Below, piece after piece: positions 13,766 to 38,374 of a stretch of 64,000 nt of DNA. The notes under the pieces are model-generated. The model did not search any database. It had not been told where the DNA came from and saw only the letters and a list, made by a program, of their open reading frames with translations. This stretch comes from Elysia chlorotica (lineage: Eukaryota; Mollusca; Gastropoda; Plakobranchidae), in contig RQTK01000109.1 of the NCBI GenBank assembly GCA_003991915.1, forward strand, positions 265,238 through 329,237, given 5' to 3'. Every line of letters starts with the position of its first letter. Position 1 is the stretch's first letter. The position numbers and the translations under genes were made by a program.

Positions 13766-16105
13766 TATATTTTTATCCATATGAGTACCCTAGAAGCCTT
13801 ATTTTATGTCATCATAACTTAGGTTTTTATAATGTTAATTGTTTTCTTTATATTAGAAAGAAAAAGATTTAGTATAAACCTATATTTTCTAAAATGTTAA
13901 AATGAACTTGCATAGCTGCCAACCAGTACATATAATTATCGTATGTATTTGGACCCATTCACTTTTTAACGTCTCATAAGTACTCCCTATGCTTTGGAGT
14001 ATCTAATCAACTTGTAGATTAATCGTTCACAAGCGGCTCTTTTCATAGAAAAACGCGGTAAATAGTGTTATGCTATAGCAGCAATTATATTTCCGATGCC
14101 GGCGATCTGTCTATCGGGAAATCTCCTGGCTTTGTTTACCAGTGGTAGGCAGAGAGTTTGCTTCCAGGAATCCAGTCTTTGGGCAACCAGTTAGACTGAT
14201 TTTGACTTTAAACTATTTTCGCTGTCAAGCGCTGATCCGTTCTCAGTATTTACTGAATTTTCGACTTGAATTGTTTTCATATTTTGTATAGCTAAGCACA
14301 ATCGCTTCCACTCTTTCACACAGACACAGACTTTCACACACTTACTTCCGGCGGGTGGCATATTATTGCATTTTACTCAATGCTTTTACCAAAGATATAA
14401 TTATATGATAAGAATAGCAACTCAGTGTTTTTTCCTCTTTGCAAGGTAATGTACGTTTTAACGGTTATAGCCCTTTGCTACAGAATGGAGGTTTTGATAA
14501 TTACAAAAAAAAGACAAAGTGAATTAATATCATTCCTTACAGAAAAGTTTTAAGTTGGCATATTAAATATTTCTGTGCTTTAGTACGCAAATTTTGAAAT
14601 AAGATCTTAGCAAGCTTTTTTTTTTTGGTAGTTTGTTCAGAGAGTTGAACTTGAAGGGCATTTTAAGTACATATTTCTTCTCATCTGAAATGGTCAAAAG
14701 TAAAATAAAGCAAAAACAATATTATTGAGAGAAAAAAAGGAGGGGGGGTGGGGGATTCACTGTGTGGAACTGCTACTCAAACTTGTTTTATTGAAATCAG
14801 ATTATTCAGTATTTTTCAAAAGATATTCAGAATGCATGAATATTAGCAAATGTTACCCATTAATTTACAAAGTTAAGCAATTCAACATTTTGAAAAATGC
14901 ACGAACCTGGAGCAACTAATACTTTCGTCAAACACAAGGTTGTTATTAAAACAATTACTTATTAATCATTGAAATACATGTAGTTGTTTTTTATGAAATC
15001 AGATAACAGGGAATTACATTTTTAAGAGGTCTTTTTTTTTTAATAGGTACAATTTATATGAGACACCAACTTTGCCTACTCGCAAAGATAAGCCTTGATT
15101 ATCGAAACGAGAAATTTGAATATATATGTTTGACAAATTAACATCAATATATATGCGAGGGAACAGTTTAAACATTTTACATATATGTGTTACACGGTTG
15201 CTATTATACATGGTCACACAAATATCATGAAAAACACACCTCGATATGCATCTACAAACACACAACCTGGCACCTATTCAAGGAAAAAAAAGAATGAAAA
15301 CAAAACGTGTCTGTGAAGGAATGTTTTTGATCAATAGAGCATCTAGCTAAATTTCATTTTGACAGATCACAATGTAAAGCAAAAAAATCTGTTAAAAAAC
15401 ATAGATGGATATATCTAGGTTAAGAAATAATAGGCTTCAAATAATACATCTTGATACAAATTATGCCCATAAATTTGATTTAATACTTTATCTACATTAC
15501 AGACTCTAGTACAGAAGTAGGCTTTAATCTACATACAAAATCAATTCAGCACATCTTAACCTTTTCAGGCCATAACTTGACTAGATTTAGATACATCTAT
15601 ATATGAACAGTCTTGCGGCAAAACGAGATTTAAAGTTTCTGGGAAACCACCACCCCTCCATTCCATTGGGTGTTTAGAAAACACACATGAAAAGTTTACA
15701 TGTCAAAACGCGAAAAAATATATGTAAAACTACTGTCAAAAACCGTTCTTTCTTATTTCTCAAAATGGTCAAAATGGATATATCTCATTTTGCCACAAAC
15801 TGTTCATATTTATCTAGTTCATATCTTGTATTATGATCTTAAACAAATTCATTCCATTCCTCTTTGTGACGTTCTTGGTTGAGTGAGCAAGTGCCCTTGT
15901 GAGGGACCATGTTGACAGCCATTCACCATTGTTGGTTGAATACATTACCGGTAGCTGAATGCCTGTATTTTCAGAGATAGTGGCAATTTTTCGTCTCTAA
16001 GAAAACTTTTCTATTTCTGCCAAGACAGCTCCATTCTGAATGATCTTGTTCTACATTTCTTTTCCCTCTCCCTCCCTTTCCCTCTCTTATTCTCTTCTCT
16101 GGGCC
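12077..16105. repeat. Duplication unit, copy 1 (SFI1 3' end and flank)
   Basis: This stretch is repeated in direct orientation at about 16564-19780. It covers SFI1 intron 17 (last part), exons 18-19, the 3' UTR and downstream DNA. Identity by eye is very high over most of its length, including introns. Copy 1 contains about 680 bases (15100-15782) that copy 2 lacks. Confidence 0.85.
14704..14709 (+). terminator. Candidate SFI1 poly(A) signal
   Basis: An AATAAA hexamer lies about 940 bases after the SFI1 stop. The matching site in copy 2 reads 'aaaacaaag' (near 19045) and has lost the hexamer. Assignment is by motif and position only. Confidence 0.25.
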
Positions 16106-16140
16106 CATGACATACGATATTATAGATCTAGATCTAATTC

Positions 16141-16563
16141 TGAGGCATACGACTGGGCAAATTAAATGTCGGATTTGTACCCTACTGGTTACTTCAGTCA
16201 ATGACAATGGTATTAGTTCCAATTGCTTTGGGCATGCTAGAAAGTTTACATTCTTTATTCAACCTTCTTAAAATATTATAGATCTATTTAGTTTATACAA
16301 AGCCTGGATATTGCTGACGTGGTGTTTCTGACACTAGAGATGAAAATCAACAAAATTTCAAAAAGAAAAAAAAAGATTAAAACCAAAACATACACATACT
16401 CCCAAAAAAGGAGAAAAAAAATGCTTTTTTAAAGTTATGATTAAGCATACAAGTGTTTAAGTAAATATTGATAGCTGAACTAAATAAGATTGGCCATCAA
16501 TTAGGTTTACAGTGACTAACCGCGCTAAAAATCTGTATTTGCTTTCTCAAAAGTTGGCAGCTA
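16141..16563. repeat. Interspersed repeat, copy B, at the duplication junction
   Basis: Diverged relative of 8865-9285. It fills the space between the two SFI1 duplication units and ends exactly where copy 2 begins, so it marks the breakpoint. Confidence 0.65.
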
Positions 16564-16799
16564 TGGTTAAAGACTACTAGTTGCACTACTTACATGCCAC
16601 TTTTAATTTACCTGTGCTCTGTCCTTTATTATATGGACCCTTTTCAAACCCAATATAATAAGATGAATTTTTTAAGAGAAGGCAGTCACAGGGAGACCAG
16701 ATTTTCATTTTAACGCACAAGCCTTTTTTTTTTATTTTAAATAGGTGGGTTATTTTGCTTTTATAAAAGCAAGTTAAACAAAGTTTTTTACATTTACAG

Positions 16800-18270
16800 A
16801 TCTCTGAGGAAACAATACCGACAACTTTCAGACTGGCTGTTAGAACAGCAGTCAGTTCACCATCACGGAGAGGATGATGACAGCCAGAATGCTACAGAGG
16901 AGTTGAACATGGTATGCTTTGTTGTTTAATAGTTGCTTAGAAACTCTCAGGATGAGGAAATATTCATCGAAACCATTATAATTATTTGTTATATGTTTAA
17001 TGTTATTTTTCAAAAGCCCATCAAATATCTTATGATTTATGGTTATATGTGTTTTATTATGTTGAAGTTTTTAGCTAGAGACCCCTAAACATTCAAAAGT
17101 ACTATATTTTGACCTTTTTCATTTAAAAATTCAGTTGAATATATCTGGTTCTAGAAAGGATAGGGTTGTAATTTTTTCAACCTCTTACAATGCATTTTAT
17201 GCTTTAATTTCTGACTCGTACTGGTGATGGGGGCACCTATTTTCGTTCCTATTCAAAATCTTTATGGCAATATCAGCAGTTGTTTAATTACTGATAGTTT
17301 TTAAAATCAGGTGTAGATTCTAAACCTAGAACACCCGTAGTGTTGTATCCTAAAAGTGAAAGAATAGCACTTTACATGAGTCTAGATTCTAGATTTCGAA
17401 TTAGACGTCGTGTAAACTTGAATGGCTGTTACGCATTCAACAATCGGGTAAAGCCTATCTATATCTAATCTTAACTTTAGAAAAAAAATCATTGAGTAAG
17501 AACTAGAATTTTGATTAGCCACATGGATGGACGTCTGCATTTTTTGTTTTTCAGTTTTGCTTTGAGCGTATTCCTTCTGACCATTGAGATTATCAAATTT
17601 GAATCGGTAAACAATACTAAACACTGAGAAGATCAGCTTAGCTAGCCCTAGAATGGTGGTGGATACAATCGATAAATAAATCATAACATTGGGACACAAG
17701 AGAGGAATACAAAATGAACTTAACACTATCGATAATTGAATATCACCATTTTATCATGTTGATTATCCACGCTGCTGGCGGCTTTTAGTAAGGTAACAGT
17801 ACGGTTCAGTGTTTATAATAGATCTAGAATATAACGACAATCTGGGCGTTCGCATAGCTGAACTGCGAGGCTATTTGTGCAATTGTCGTGGATTTATAAA
17901 CTCATATATATCCTTCGATTACAAAATGGATGATTGCAAACTCGGGAGAAAGGAGTAAATATCACGGAAAGGCGGAAAATACTGAGGAAAGGGGGACATT
18001 CCAAAAAAATAAGGATATCCGCAGATCCACGGAAAACCATCATCACTACACTTGTGCCTGATTCACCCTGGTTGCCTTACAATGAGAAATATGAGATTTA
18101 TTTCAACTGCTCATAATATTTTAAGGATTATGTGAACCTTTCTTATTTCATTTCAGTTACGGCTTGAAGTTGCAGACTTACAAAGCATTGTTGACAGTCA
18201 AAGGCCTGTTTGTGAACGCCTTGTCATGAGAGCTAAAACTCTGGCTGAAGATATCATCGGAGCTCCTTAA
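16800..18270 (+). pseudogene. Duplicate of the last two SFI1 exons
   Basis: Exon copies 16800-16911 and 18157-18270 have exactly the lengths (112 and 114 nt), phases and splice sites of SFI1 exons 18 and 19. By eye the coding differences are few: three silent third-position changes, one Pro-to-Ser change and a TAA instead of a TGA stop. No copies of the preceding SFI1 exons accompany them, so they cannot form a gene alone. They could serve as an alternative terminal exon pair for the upstream gene, since exon 17 ends in the phase they need. They could equally be a non-functional duplicate, or the second allele misplaced by assembly; the 245-base gap begins just 126 bases downstream. Confidence 0.7.
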
Positions 18271-18396
18271 TATATTTTTTTATCCATATGAGTACCCTAG
18301 AAGCCTTATTTCATGTCATCATAACTTAGGTTTTTATAATGTTAATTGTTTTCTTTATATTAGAAAGAAAAAGATTTAGTATAAACCTATATTTTC

Positions 18397-18641
18397 NNNN
18401 NNNNNNNNNNNNNNNNNNNNNNNNNNNNNNNNNNNNNNNNNNNNNNNNNNNNNNNNNNNNNNNNNNNNNNNNNNNNNNNNNNNNNNNNNNNNNNNNNNNN
18501 NNNNNNNNNNNNNNNNNNNNNNNNNNNNNNNNNNNNNNNNNNNNNNNNNNNNNNNNNNNNNNNNNNNNNNNNNNNNNNNNNNNNNNNNNNNNNNNNNNNN
18601 NNNNNNNNNNNNNNNNNNNNNNNNNNNNNNNNNNNNNNNNN
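18397..18641. other. Assembly gap (245 N)
   Basis: A run of N inside duplication copy 2, at the position corresponding to about 13893-14305 of copy 1. Any translated frame crossing it is meaningless. Its presence weakens confidence that the tandem arrangement is real. Confidence 1.
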
Positions 18642-21600
18642 CCACTCTTTCACACAGACACAGACTTTCACACACTTACTTCCGGCTGGTGGCGTATTAT
18701 TGCATTTTACTCAATGCTTTTACCAAAGATATATATGATAAGAATAGCAACTCAGTGTTTTTTCCTCTTTGCAAGGTAATGTACGTTTTAAGGGTTATAG
18801 CCCTTTGCTTCAGAATGGAGGTTTTGATAATTACAAAATAAAGACAAAGTGAATTAATATCATTCCTTACAGAAAAGTTTTAAGTTGGCATATTAAATAT
18901 TTCTGTGTTTTCGTACGCAAATTTTGAAATAAGATCTTAGCAAGCTTTTAATGAGCACATTCTTTTTGGTAGTTTGTTCAGACAGTTGAACTTGAAGGGC
19001 ATTTTAAGTACATATTTCTTCTCATCTGAAATGGCCAAAAGTAAAACAAAGCAAAAACAATATTATTAAGAGAAGAAAAGGGGGGGGGGATTCATTGTGT
19101 AGAACTGCTACTCAAACTTGTTTTATTTTGTTTTATTGAAATCATATTATTCAGTATTTTTCAAAATATATTGAGAATGCATGAATATTAGCAAATGTAA
19201 TTTGTTACACATTAATTTACAAAGTTAAACAATTCAACATTTTGAAAAATGCTCGAACCTGGAGCAACTAATACTTTCGTCAAACACAAGATTGTTATTA
19301 AAACAATTACTTATTAATCATTGAAATACATGTAGTTGTTTTTTATAAAATCAGATAACAGGGAATTACATTTTTAAGAGGTCTTTTTTTTTTAATATGT
19401 ACAATTTATATGAGACACCAACTTTGCCTACTCGCAAAGATAAGCCTTGATCTCATTTTGCCACAAACTGTTCATATTTATCTATTTCATATCTTGTATT
19501 ATGATCTTAAACAATCAAATTCATTCCATTCCTCTTTGTGACGTTCTTGGTCGAGTAGGCAAGTGCCCTTGTGAGGGACCATGTTGACAGCCATTCACCA
19601 TTGTTGGTTGAATACATTACCAGTAGCTGAACACCTGTATTTTCAGAGATAGTGGCAATTTTTCGTCTCTAAGAAAACTTTTCTATTTCTGCCAAGACAG
19701 CTCCATTCTGAATGATCTTGTTCTACATTTCTTTTCCCTCTCCCTCCCTTTCCCTCTCTTATTCTATTCTCTGGGTCCATCTATCTATGCTATACATATT
19801 AATTAGATATTTAACTTGACATATTTGTTTATGACAAGAAGACAATGTTTTGTATTCATATTAAATACTACAAATATTTGTGAAAGAAAACCTCAATAAC
19901 ATAATATTCTTGATGGTGCTATAGCAAAAGTTATATTGTGAAAGTTCTCTGAGTTATTGTTTTTTTTCTTTGTCATTAAATCCATTTCATAATATCTGAT
20001 TTAAAAAAATCTTTAATTATACTTTTTTTCTTTTTTAATATTCAACTTATATTTATATTTCATAATAAAGCTTGCATAGTTATTCCATCATCCTTGAATG
20101 ATGGAATTCTAAACAAGTTTATCAAAAATTTGACATTGCTCTAGTATGTCTCAAACAGAACAACGAATTGCATCTTTTTAAAACAATATTTTGTTATTTA
20201 ATTTGCTATATGAATTTTCATGTTAAACATATTCTGAAATTAACAAAAATATGAGAGGCCTTTTGGATGAGTTTTCTTTGAAAAAGGGTCTATATAATAT
20301 CATTTCTATAAGTATAATAATGTACAATGTATATGAGAATTTAAAAAATGTATTTATTTTGTATTTATAACAAGTTATGCTGTCCATAAAAAATAGAATT
20401 CTGTGATAACAAGAAAGGGACATACATATATTGATTAAAGGTGATTCGAGTTCATGGAGATCTGAAATCTCAGTTTGAGTTTGAATTTATTTAAGTATGT
20501 AATGTATAATTACATGTACTGAACTTATCTCTCCTAGCCTCTATTTTTCCTCACTACTTAACAAAATGATTTTGTTTGTTAATTGTTAGTTTATATGTAT
20601 TATATGGTTTGTAAGTCATTTTTTATATGACTTCCTGTGGTACTAATACATTTACTGTGACCTGCAAATGCAGATCATTTGTATTGGTCAAAATCCCAGT
20701 ATGCCACTTTCTCCCTCCCTGAATCATCTAACAGAATTATATTTTACTTTAGTCACTTTGTAGCAAGACAAAATCTAAACATGGATAACTACTGTCTGTG
20801 GTATCAATGTCAGATGGCTTGTCTATTGTGTTTTCTACAAAGACAAAAAGCAACAACTATGTAGCTCAATATAATCATAAACACATCCAAACTACCACCT
20901 CCTGTGGTGTATAATATGCTGCCAAGACAACTCTGCTATTTTGGTCTAAATTTTAACACGAAGGTCAATATTTTATGTCTAGAGGACAAGTAATAGTGTT
21001 CTGTTAGTGACTAAACTTGCAAGTGTGATGAGTTGGACTGGTCTACATTAGCTGATCAAATTTCTTCTGGCATAGAAATTGAAGGTCGGAAAGTAAAACT
21101 CTTTCAAAGTTTGAGTCTCCTGGGTCTCAAGGAAGATTGCTAAATAAAACTTAAAAGCAAAAATTTCACATATTTATACTCCCTTTATAAATGTTTAAAG
21201 ACAAACAAAAGCAGAGTTTGGGGTTGTTGAAAAATTCTCACAAACTTATAAACTTAACTCTGCATAAAAAGAAGTCTGCTTAACATGGGCACTCTTTGGG
21301 GAAACAGAATTTTGACTTTTCACTACAAAGGTAAAACATATTTAAAAAGTAAATGGGACTGCACAAATCGGTTTAGTGTTAAACAATACATGCATTTGAA
21401 ACAGTGTCTCAAACAATGTGTAAATGTATGGCATTCGAGTTATTTTCATTTAATACTCTGGGTTTTGTAACTCAGAGTCAGACCCAAGTTGAAGGCTCTG
21501 TCCAGCCACTGCAGGGTGCAGACCTCCACATTAGATTCTTAGTCTCATTCCCAAGTTGATGTGCTTTTCAGTTCAATAATATACCCATCAGCTGATCTTT

Positions 21601-21796
21601 GTCATCATGCCATTTCCTTATTCGTCTTCCTCTCGATCTTTCCCCACTTGGTGGCTGCCAGTCCCCCATTCATCTGTTATCCATTTTTGCCACATGGTTC
21701 CCCTCCTCCCCCCCTCTTTCCACATTTGTCTTGCTGCAAATTCCACTTTCTTTTAAACAAGTTTGCTTTCTGATAGCATGACATGGTTATTTCTCT

Positions 21797-22012
21797 TGTA
21801 TTATGATCTTAAACAAATTCATTCCATAGCTCTTTGTGACGTTCTTGGTCGAGTGAGCAAGTGCCCTTTTCTGGGACCATGTTGACACTAGCCATTTGCC
21901 ATTGTTGTTAGAATGTACATTACCGGTAGCTGAACACCTGTATTTTCAGAGATAGTGGCAATTTTTTGTCTCTAAAAAAACTTTTCTATTTCTGCCAAGG
22001 CATCCTGATCTT
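21797..22012. repeat. Third, diverged copy of the SFI1 3'-flank repeat
   Basis: Resembles 15825-16052 and its duplicate near 19492-19720; shared anchors include 'ttgtattatgatcttaaac', 'gtgacgttcttggt' and 'tttcagagatagtggcaatt'. It is visibly older than the tandem copies, so this part of the duplication unit is itself an interspersed repeat. Confidence 0.65.
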
Positions 22013-22115
22013 ATTCTACATTTTGTTTCCTAATTTATGATGCTTGTCCAAGGTATTTGAGTTTTTTAAAACTGTTTCTATCTCTTCCCCGTCTTTGCAT
22101 TTTTGCATGGCTATA

Positions 22116-22632
22116 TTAACCCTTTGAGTTTGAGCCCTGGTCTAGCCTCCCATAGCCTCCCATAGCGTGTAGCTATTCCTGGGCCCCCTTGGTGTAGGTA
22201 TAACATCATTGTCACTTCTCAAGATCTATCAATCTCTTGATCACTACTACTATTGAGTACTACTACTTTCTGGTTACACTTGATCAAATTCCACTTCATC
22301 TGATTGATCTACATAAAAAAAAATTCATGACCTGTTGAGCTGTAAAGCACTGCGGTCTAACTCTTTTACCAGTAGAACTACTGGGCTCGTCCACATGTGC
22401 TCGCTTCATTTCTAACAATGAAAAATAAACAATATTCAACAAGGGTTTCCGAGGCGCCAACAACCGCCATCTTTGACTAGCCATGGAGCAAATTTAAGTT
22501 TTATAGCCATTAGATATCTATTTTTAGCATACTACGAGCATAGACCTGAAACAAGACTTGGATCCCTCTCCAGCCGAAATCTGGTTATTTAGCACACGTT
22601 TGTGAAGTAGAGCGGCACTCTGGACGAGTTAA
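22116..22632 (-). mobile_element. Small piggyBac-like remnant flanked by TTAA
   Basis: TTAA sits at 22116-22119 (followed by CCCTTTGAG) and again at 22629-22632, as expected for piggyBac-type insertion. On the minus strand, from 22484, a frame begins MASQRW and leads to an N-terminus of the kind seen in piggyBac transposases (MKRAHVDEPSSSTGK, then CFTAQQVMNFFL). It then loses frame, and an acidic tail follows in other frames (SDEVEFDQV-like). At about 510 bases it is far too short for an autonomous element, so it would be an internally deleted, dead derivative. The two ends are not clearly inverted copies of each other, which is why confidence is moderate. Confidence 0.4.
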
Positions 22633-23770
22633 GAACATATTTTGAAAATATAAGTAATCCCTACTCAGTCGATGTGGGATGAAATTATTCTAGTTCTAGC
22701 TTTGGTCTGAATTCAAAGTTCATCAAAATTTTTTTTACCCAAAACTGTACAGCTTACGTCATAAAGAATTATCAGCATTACATTTTTTTTAGCCTCATTT
22801 TATATACATTGTACCATGTACCCTTTAAGTGATGAAAATATCCTATTTTACAGGACGCCTTTTTCTGGAAATTGTACAAGTATGTAACAGCATTCAACCA
22901 CAAATTTTTTTTTTTTTGGTTTTGTTTTTTTTTATTTATCAAACAAAGCCAAAGATAATTTTATTAAGAAAAAGTATACAATGTAGAAATTACTCATATC
23001 ATAAAAAATATAAATAAAGGTAAATTTGAAGAAAAAAATGTGTCAGAGGAAAAACCTCTTGATTGGTGATCACACACAAGATTTATCCGATGGGAACATC
23101 CAAGCATCAAAATATTTTAATTCCATGTAGCATTACAGAGTTAGAAAGGTTACTCTACAATAGTAAGTGTTACATTAAGAAAATCTAAACAAGAGAGCCT
23201 TGTAACTTTATGGATGCAAAGTTTACTTTACAGAAAGAAAGTTTTTACGCAGCAGTTACCACCAAAACTGCTTTTATTTTTTAATGTTTCACTCGTTCCT
23301 GTACATATTTGGCACACCTATCAATCCAAAAACAGTGTATATCAATGAATTTTGGAATGTTATCGTAATATAAAAAGATGTCATCTGATATTAAAAAAAA
23401 ATAAGAAAATAATAATAAAAAATTAAAATGTAAGAACATGTACATAAAATATCATTGGTAAATCAAAAAGATAGGAACAACTATCTGTGTTCTTGTATAT
23501 ATATTGGAATAAACAAAGGGCAAAAAGCAAGATTATATTACTAAGGCTTTTGGTAAGTGGGTTGGACATGAATTTTTCAATTAAAAACCACCAAACTTGT
23601 CTGATGTCTCTCCCTTTGATAAATATGCTCTTCATCTGTTTTGATGTGCATTGATACCCACTTCAAACTATAAGTATATACCCTAAAACTTATGAAAGTG
23701 TGGATTTCATAATGCTAAATAATCTGCCAGTAAGTTTCAGCTGAACGCATTTTGCCTTTTGTGTTTTCAT

Positions 23771-23776
23771 TTTATT
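23771..23776 (-). terminator. Candidate hexosaminidase poly(A) signal
   Basis: AATAAA on the minus strand about 250 bases after the hexosaminidase stop codon. Motif and position only. Confidence 0.3.
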
Positions 23777-24027
23777 TTTTGCGAATCGTTTTTCTCCTAC
23801 CCCAAAACAAATGGTTATTACTACTAGTACTAGTATAGGGCATCAATAATTCCTGCCAATAAGCTGTTAAATAAAGTAGAAATAGAGCACTAATTTCAGT
23901 TACAAAACATTCAAATCCTAAATCACTTACGAAAAAAAAAAGAATCTGAGAAAGAATACTACATGTATAATGGTTATCTAGAACTATCTCAATTAAAGCT
24001 TAACCCTTTGACACACTATAAAGGTTA

Positions 24028-36118
<12,091 letters not shown>

Positions 36119-36318
36119 ACTCAACTCAATTAAGATTATTAAGAGAACTCGGGATCTTAAGATCTAGTCGGCTGACATCCCACCCATCATCCGGATGATC
36201 CATGTCCGGACTAACCCATCCGCCGATGGCATCATGGCACAAGTGAAGAGAAGAAGAAGGAAAAGAAAGAGACGCTTCGGGTCAGTGTACTAGTAACCTC
36301 GATAAAAATTTTCAAGTG

Positions 36319-36374
<56 letters not shown>
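36319..36374. repeat. (CT)n microsatellite upstream of hexosaminidase
   Basis: A near-perfect dinucleotide run of about 55 bases, 200 bases upstream of the hexosaminidase start codon. Any promoter role is speculation. Confidence 0.95.
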
Positions 36375-36378
<4 letters not shown>

Positions 36379-36435
36379 ACCTTCTCTCTTGAAAAAATTT
36401 ATGAGAGTATAATTCTGACACTCAACAAGTAAAAA

Positions 36436-36535
36436 AATGGTCTACCCTTGGGCCACCTCCCATATGAGAGAGAGAGAGAGAGGAGACAGACATACAAACA
36501 TAGAGAGGCCAGGAAGAGACCACAGAAGGGATTGG

Positions 36536-36595
<60 letters not shown>

Positions 36596-37232
36596 GGGGG
36601 GGGGCAAACGACAAGGAATTGTATGAAAGCACCAGGTGGAAATAGTCAACTCCTACTTTCTGGTCAGTGCAATAACCACGACTTGTACAGCAGTGTTCAC
36701 ATCTTCTCACTCTCTTAGACAACTATAGAAACGGTCAAGGGGTTGATAATTTAATGTGTGAAAATAAAAATAAAAAATTAAACATACTGCCATACGATTG
36801 GATATTGCGTACCCTTAGACATCCACGCTAATGTGGGAGAGGGAGGGAGACAGAGAAGGGGAAGATGAGAAAGCGAAAGAGAACGAAGGAAAAGAGAGGA
36901 GGGAAAGAAGGAAAGGAAAGAGAAAGAAGGAAAAGAGAGGAGGGAAAGGAGGAAAGGAAAGAACAGAAAGAGATAGTAGAGTAGGGAGAAAGGGAGAGAT
37001 AGAGAGAAACGGAAGGGGGTGAGAGAGAAAGAAGAGTGGGAGTGAGAGGGTCAGAGATATAAAGGAGAGAGAAGAGAAAGAAAGGACAGTGAGATAGAGC
37101 AGGGGTAGAGGAAAAATAGAGAGATGGGATGGAGAGAGACGGAAATAGAGAGGGGTCGAGGATGAGAAGAGAAAAAGATAGAGAAAAAAAAGAGGGATAG
37201 AGAGGAGAGAAGAGAAGGAAAAAAAACACAAA

Positions 37233-37294
<62 letters not shown>
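36436..37294. repeat. GA-tract-bearing interspersed repeat, copy 1
   Basis: Contains GA runs at 36465-36482, 36539-36591 and 37222-37294. The stretch 36831-37294 is almost entirely purine on the plus strand. Non-simple anchors 'aatagtcaactcctactttc' (36641) and 'catacgattggatattgcgt' (36791) recur at 55337 and 55648 in the same order and spacing class, with GA tracts in the same places. This is a dispersed repeat, not several independent microsatellites. Apparent reading frames through it are simple-sequence artefacts. Confidence 0.75.
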
Positions 37295-37295
<1 letters not shown>

Positions 37296-37419
37296 ACCCA
37301 TTCAGAGTATGTTAACAAATAAGTGATAGGCACATTTGTTGAGCAACCGAGAAGAAGCGAAATTTTTAAGCGTTATAATTATTTGACACACAAAAAAAAG
37401 CAAAAAAAAAACACTCCTT

Positions 37420-38098
37420 TGTCCCCCACCTGAAATATGTGAAGAAAAAGTGTCTCAAGGCACTAAATCTTATTAAAACAGAGTGGGGAGTAAATAGAGA
37501 GACCATCCTCTACCTCTATCGGTCTCTGATACGATCTAAACTCGATTATGGCAGCGTTGTATATGGCTTTGCCAGACCCTCTTATATAGAAATGCTAGTC
37601 ATCAAGGACTGCGTCAGCCTTGGGATCTTTCGTACCATCCCGGTAGGTAGCCCTTACGTAGCTGCAGACGAGCCATCCTTGGAAAGAAAGAAGAGACAAA
37701 CTATCATTGCAACATGCCGTCAATCTAAAATCTCACCCTGACAATCCTGTTTTTCACCCTGTTTTCCACCCAAATTGTGTAGAAAAATTCTAAACTTCAC
37801 TGAACGCGATTTCCCCCTTTGGAATTCGTGTTTAGCAGCTCCTTCTTGAAATCGACCTAGATACTAACCCTTTTCCAGAAGACAAAATTTCGGAAATCCC
37901 TTCCTGGACGCTGGAAATACCAGGAAGCATTCTTGGCCTGGCAGCTCTCCAGAAGGACAAAATCCCTCCAGAAATTTATAGAGGTAAGTTTGAACAAATC
38001 ATAGAAAATCATTTCGACCACTATCTACTTTTCACTGTCGGGTCTAAAGATGAGACATGCGTCGGAGTTGCCTGCCACTTATCCTCAGCAGATAGATA
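37420..38098 (+). mobile_element. Jockey-like LINE fragment: RT C-terminus to RNase H start
   Basis: Reads VPHLKYVKKKCLKALNLI, then WGVNRETILYLYRSLIRSKL and DYGSVVYGFA, the familiar C-terminal part of a jockey-type reverse transcriptase. After a frame change and stops it continues with EIPSWTLEIPG and LLFTVGSKDETCVGVA, which looks like a decayed start of an RNase H domain (normally YTDGSK). Truncated at both ends and clearly dead. Confidence 0.75.
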
Positions 38099-38374
38099 GA
38101 ACCCATAGATTTATATAAATACCAGTTATATATCTATGATAGAACCAAACCTAATTTCCCATGTGGACTAATAAAATAATATCTTATTTTATCTTGTCAG
38201 CGCAAATGGTTACAACTAAATTCAATGTTACCGTATTCAGTTGAAAACCAGGACAGTCATAGAGTCTTTACGAATTAGAATACGACTACTAAAATAAAAG
38301 CAAACACGATTGTCACTACATGTACATACAAACATTCAAAGATTCGAATGAGGAGATAATTTTTTAGTTCTTTT

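Larger units (their letters stand above)
16564..19780. repeat. Duplication unit, copy 2
   Basis: Direct copy of 12077-16105, starting right at the end of an older interspersed repeat ('ggcagctatg|gttaaag'). Relative to copy 1 it carries a 4-base tandem expansion near 17525, a rewritten patch near 17975-18005, the gap at 18397-18641 and the absence of the 15100-15782 segment. The junction for that absence falls at 19450 with only 'at' shared. Confidence 0.85.
19781..24027. other. Intergenic stretch between SFI1 and hexosaminidase
   Basis: Apart from the diverged repeat at 21797-22012 and the piggyBac-like remnant, I see only AT-rich DNA with short chance frames. SFI1 and the hexosaminidase gene point toward each other across it, so it holds both 3' ends. 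Confidence 0.6.

Noticed and set aside
18339-18779. Frames running through the N gap
   Set aside because: Mostly unknown residues; no evidence for coding.
36815-37333. Long Ser/Leu-Phe-rich and Arg/Glu-rich reading frames in GA/CT tracts
   Set aside because: Open frames in dinucleotide and polypurine DNA are expected by composition in several frames; no domain, start context or splice borders.
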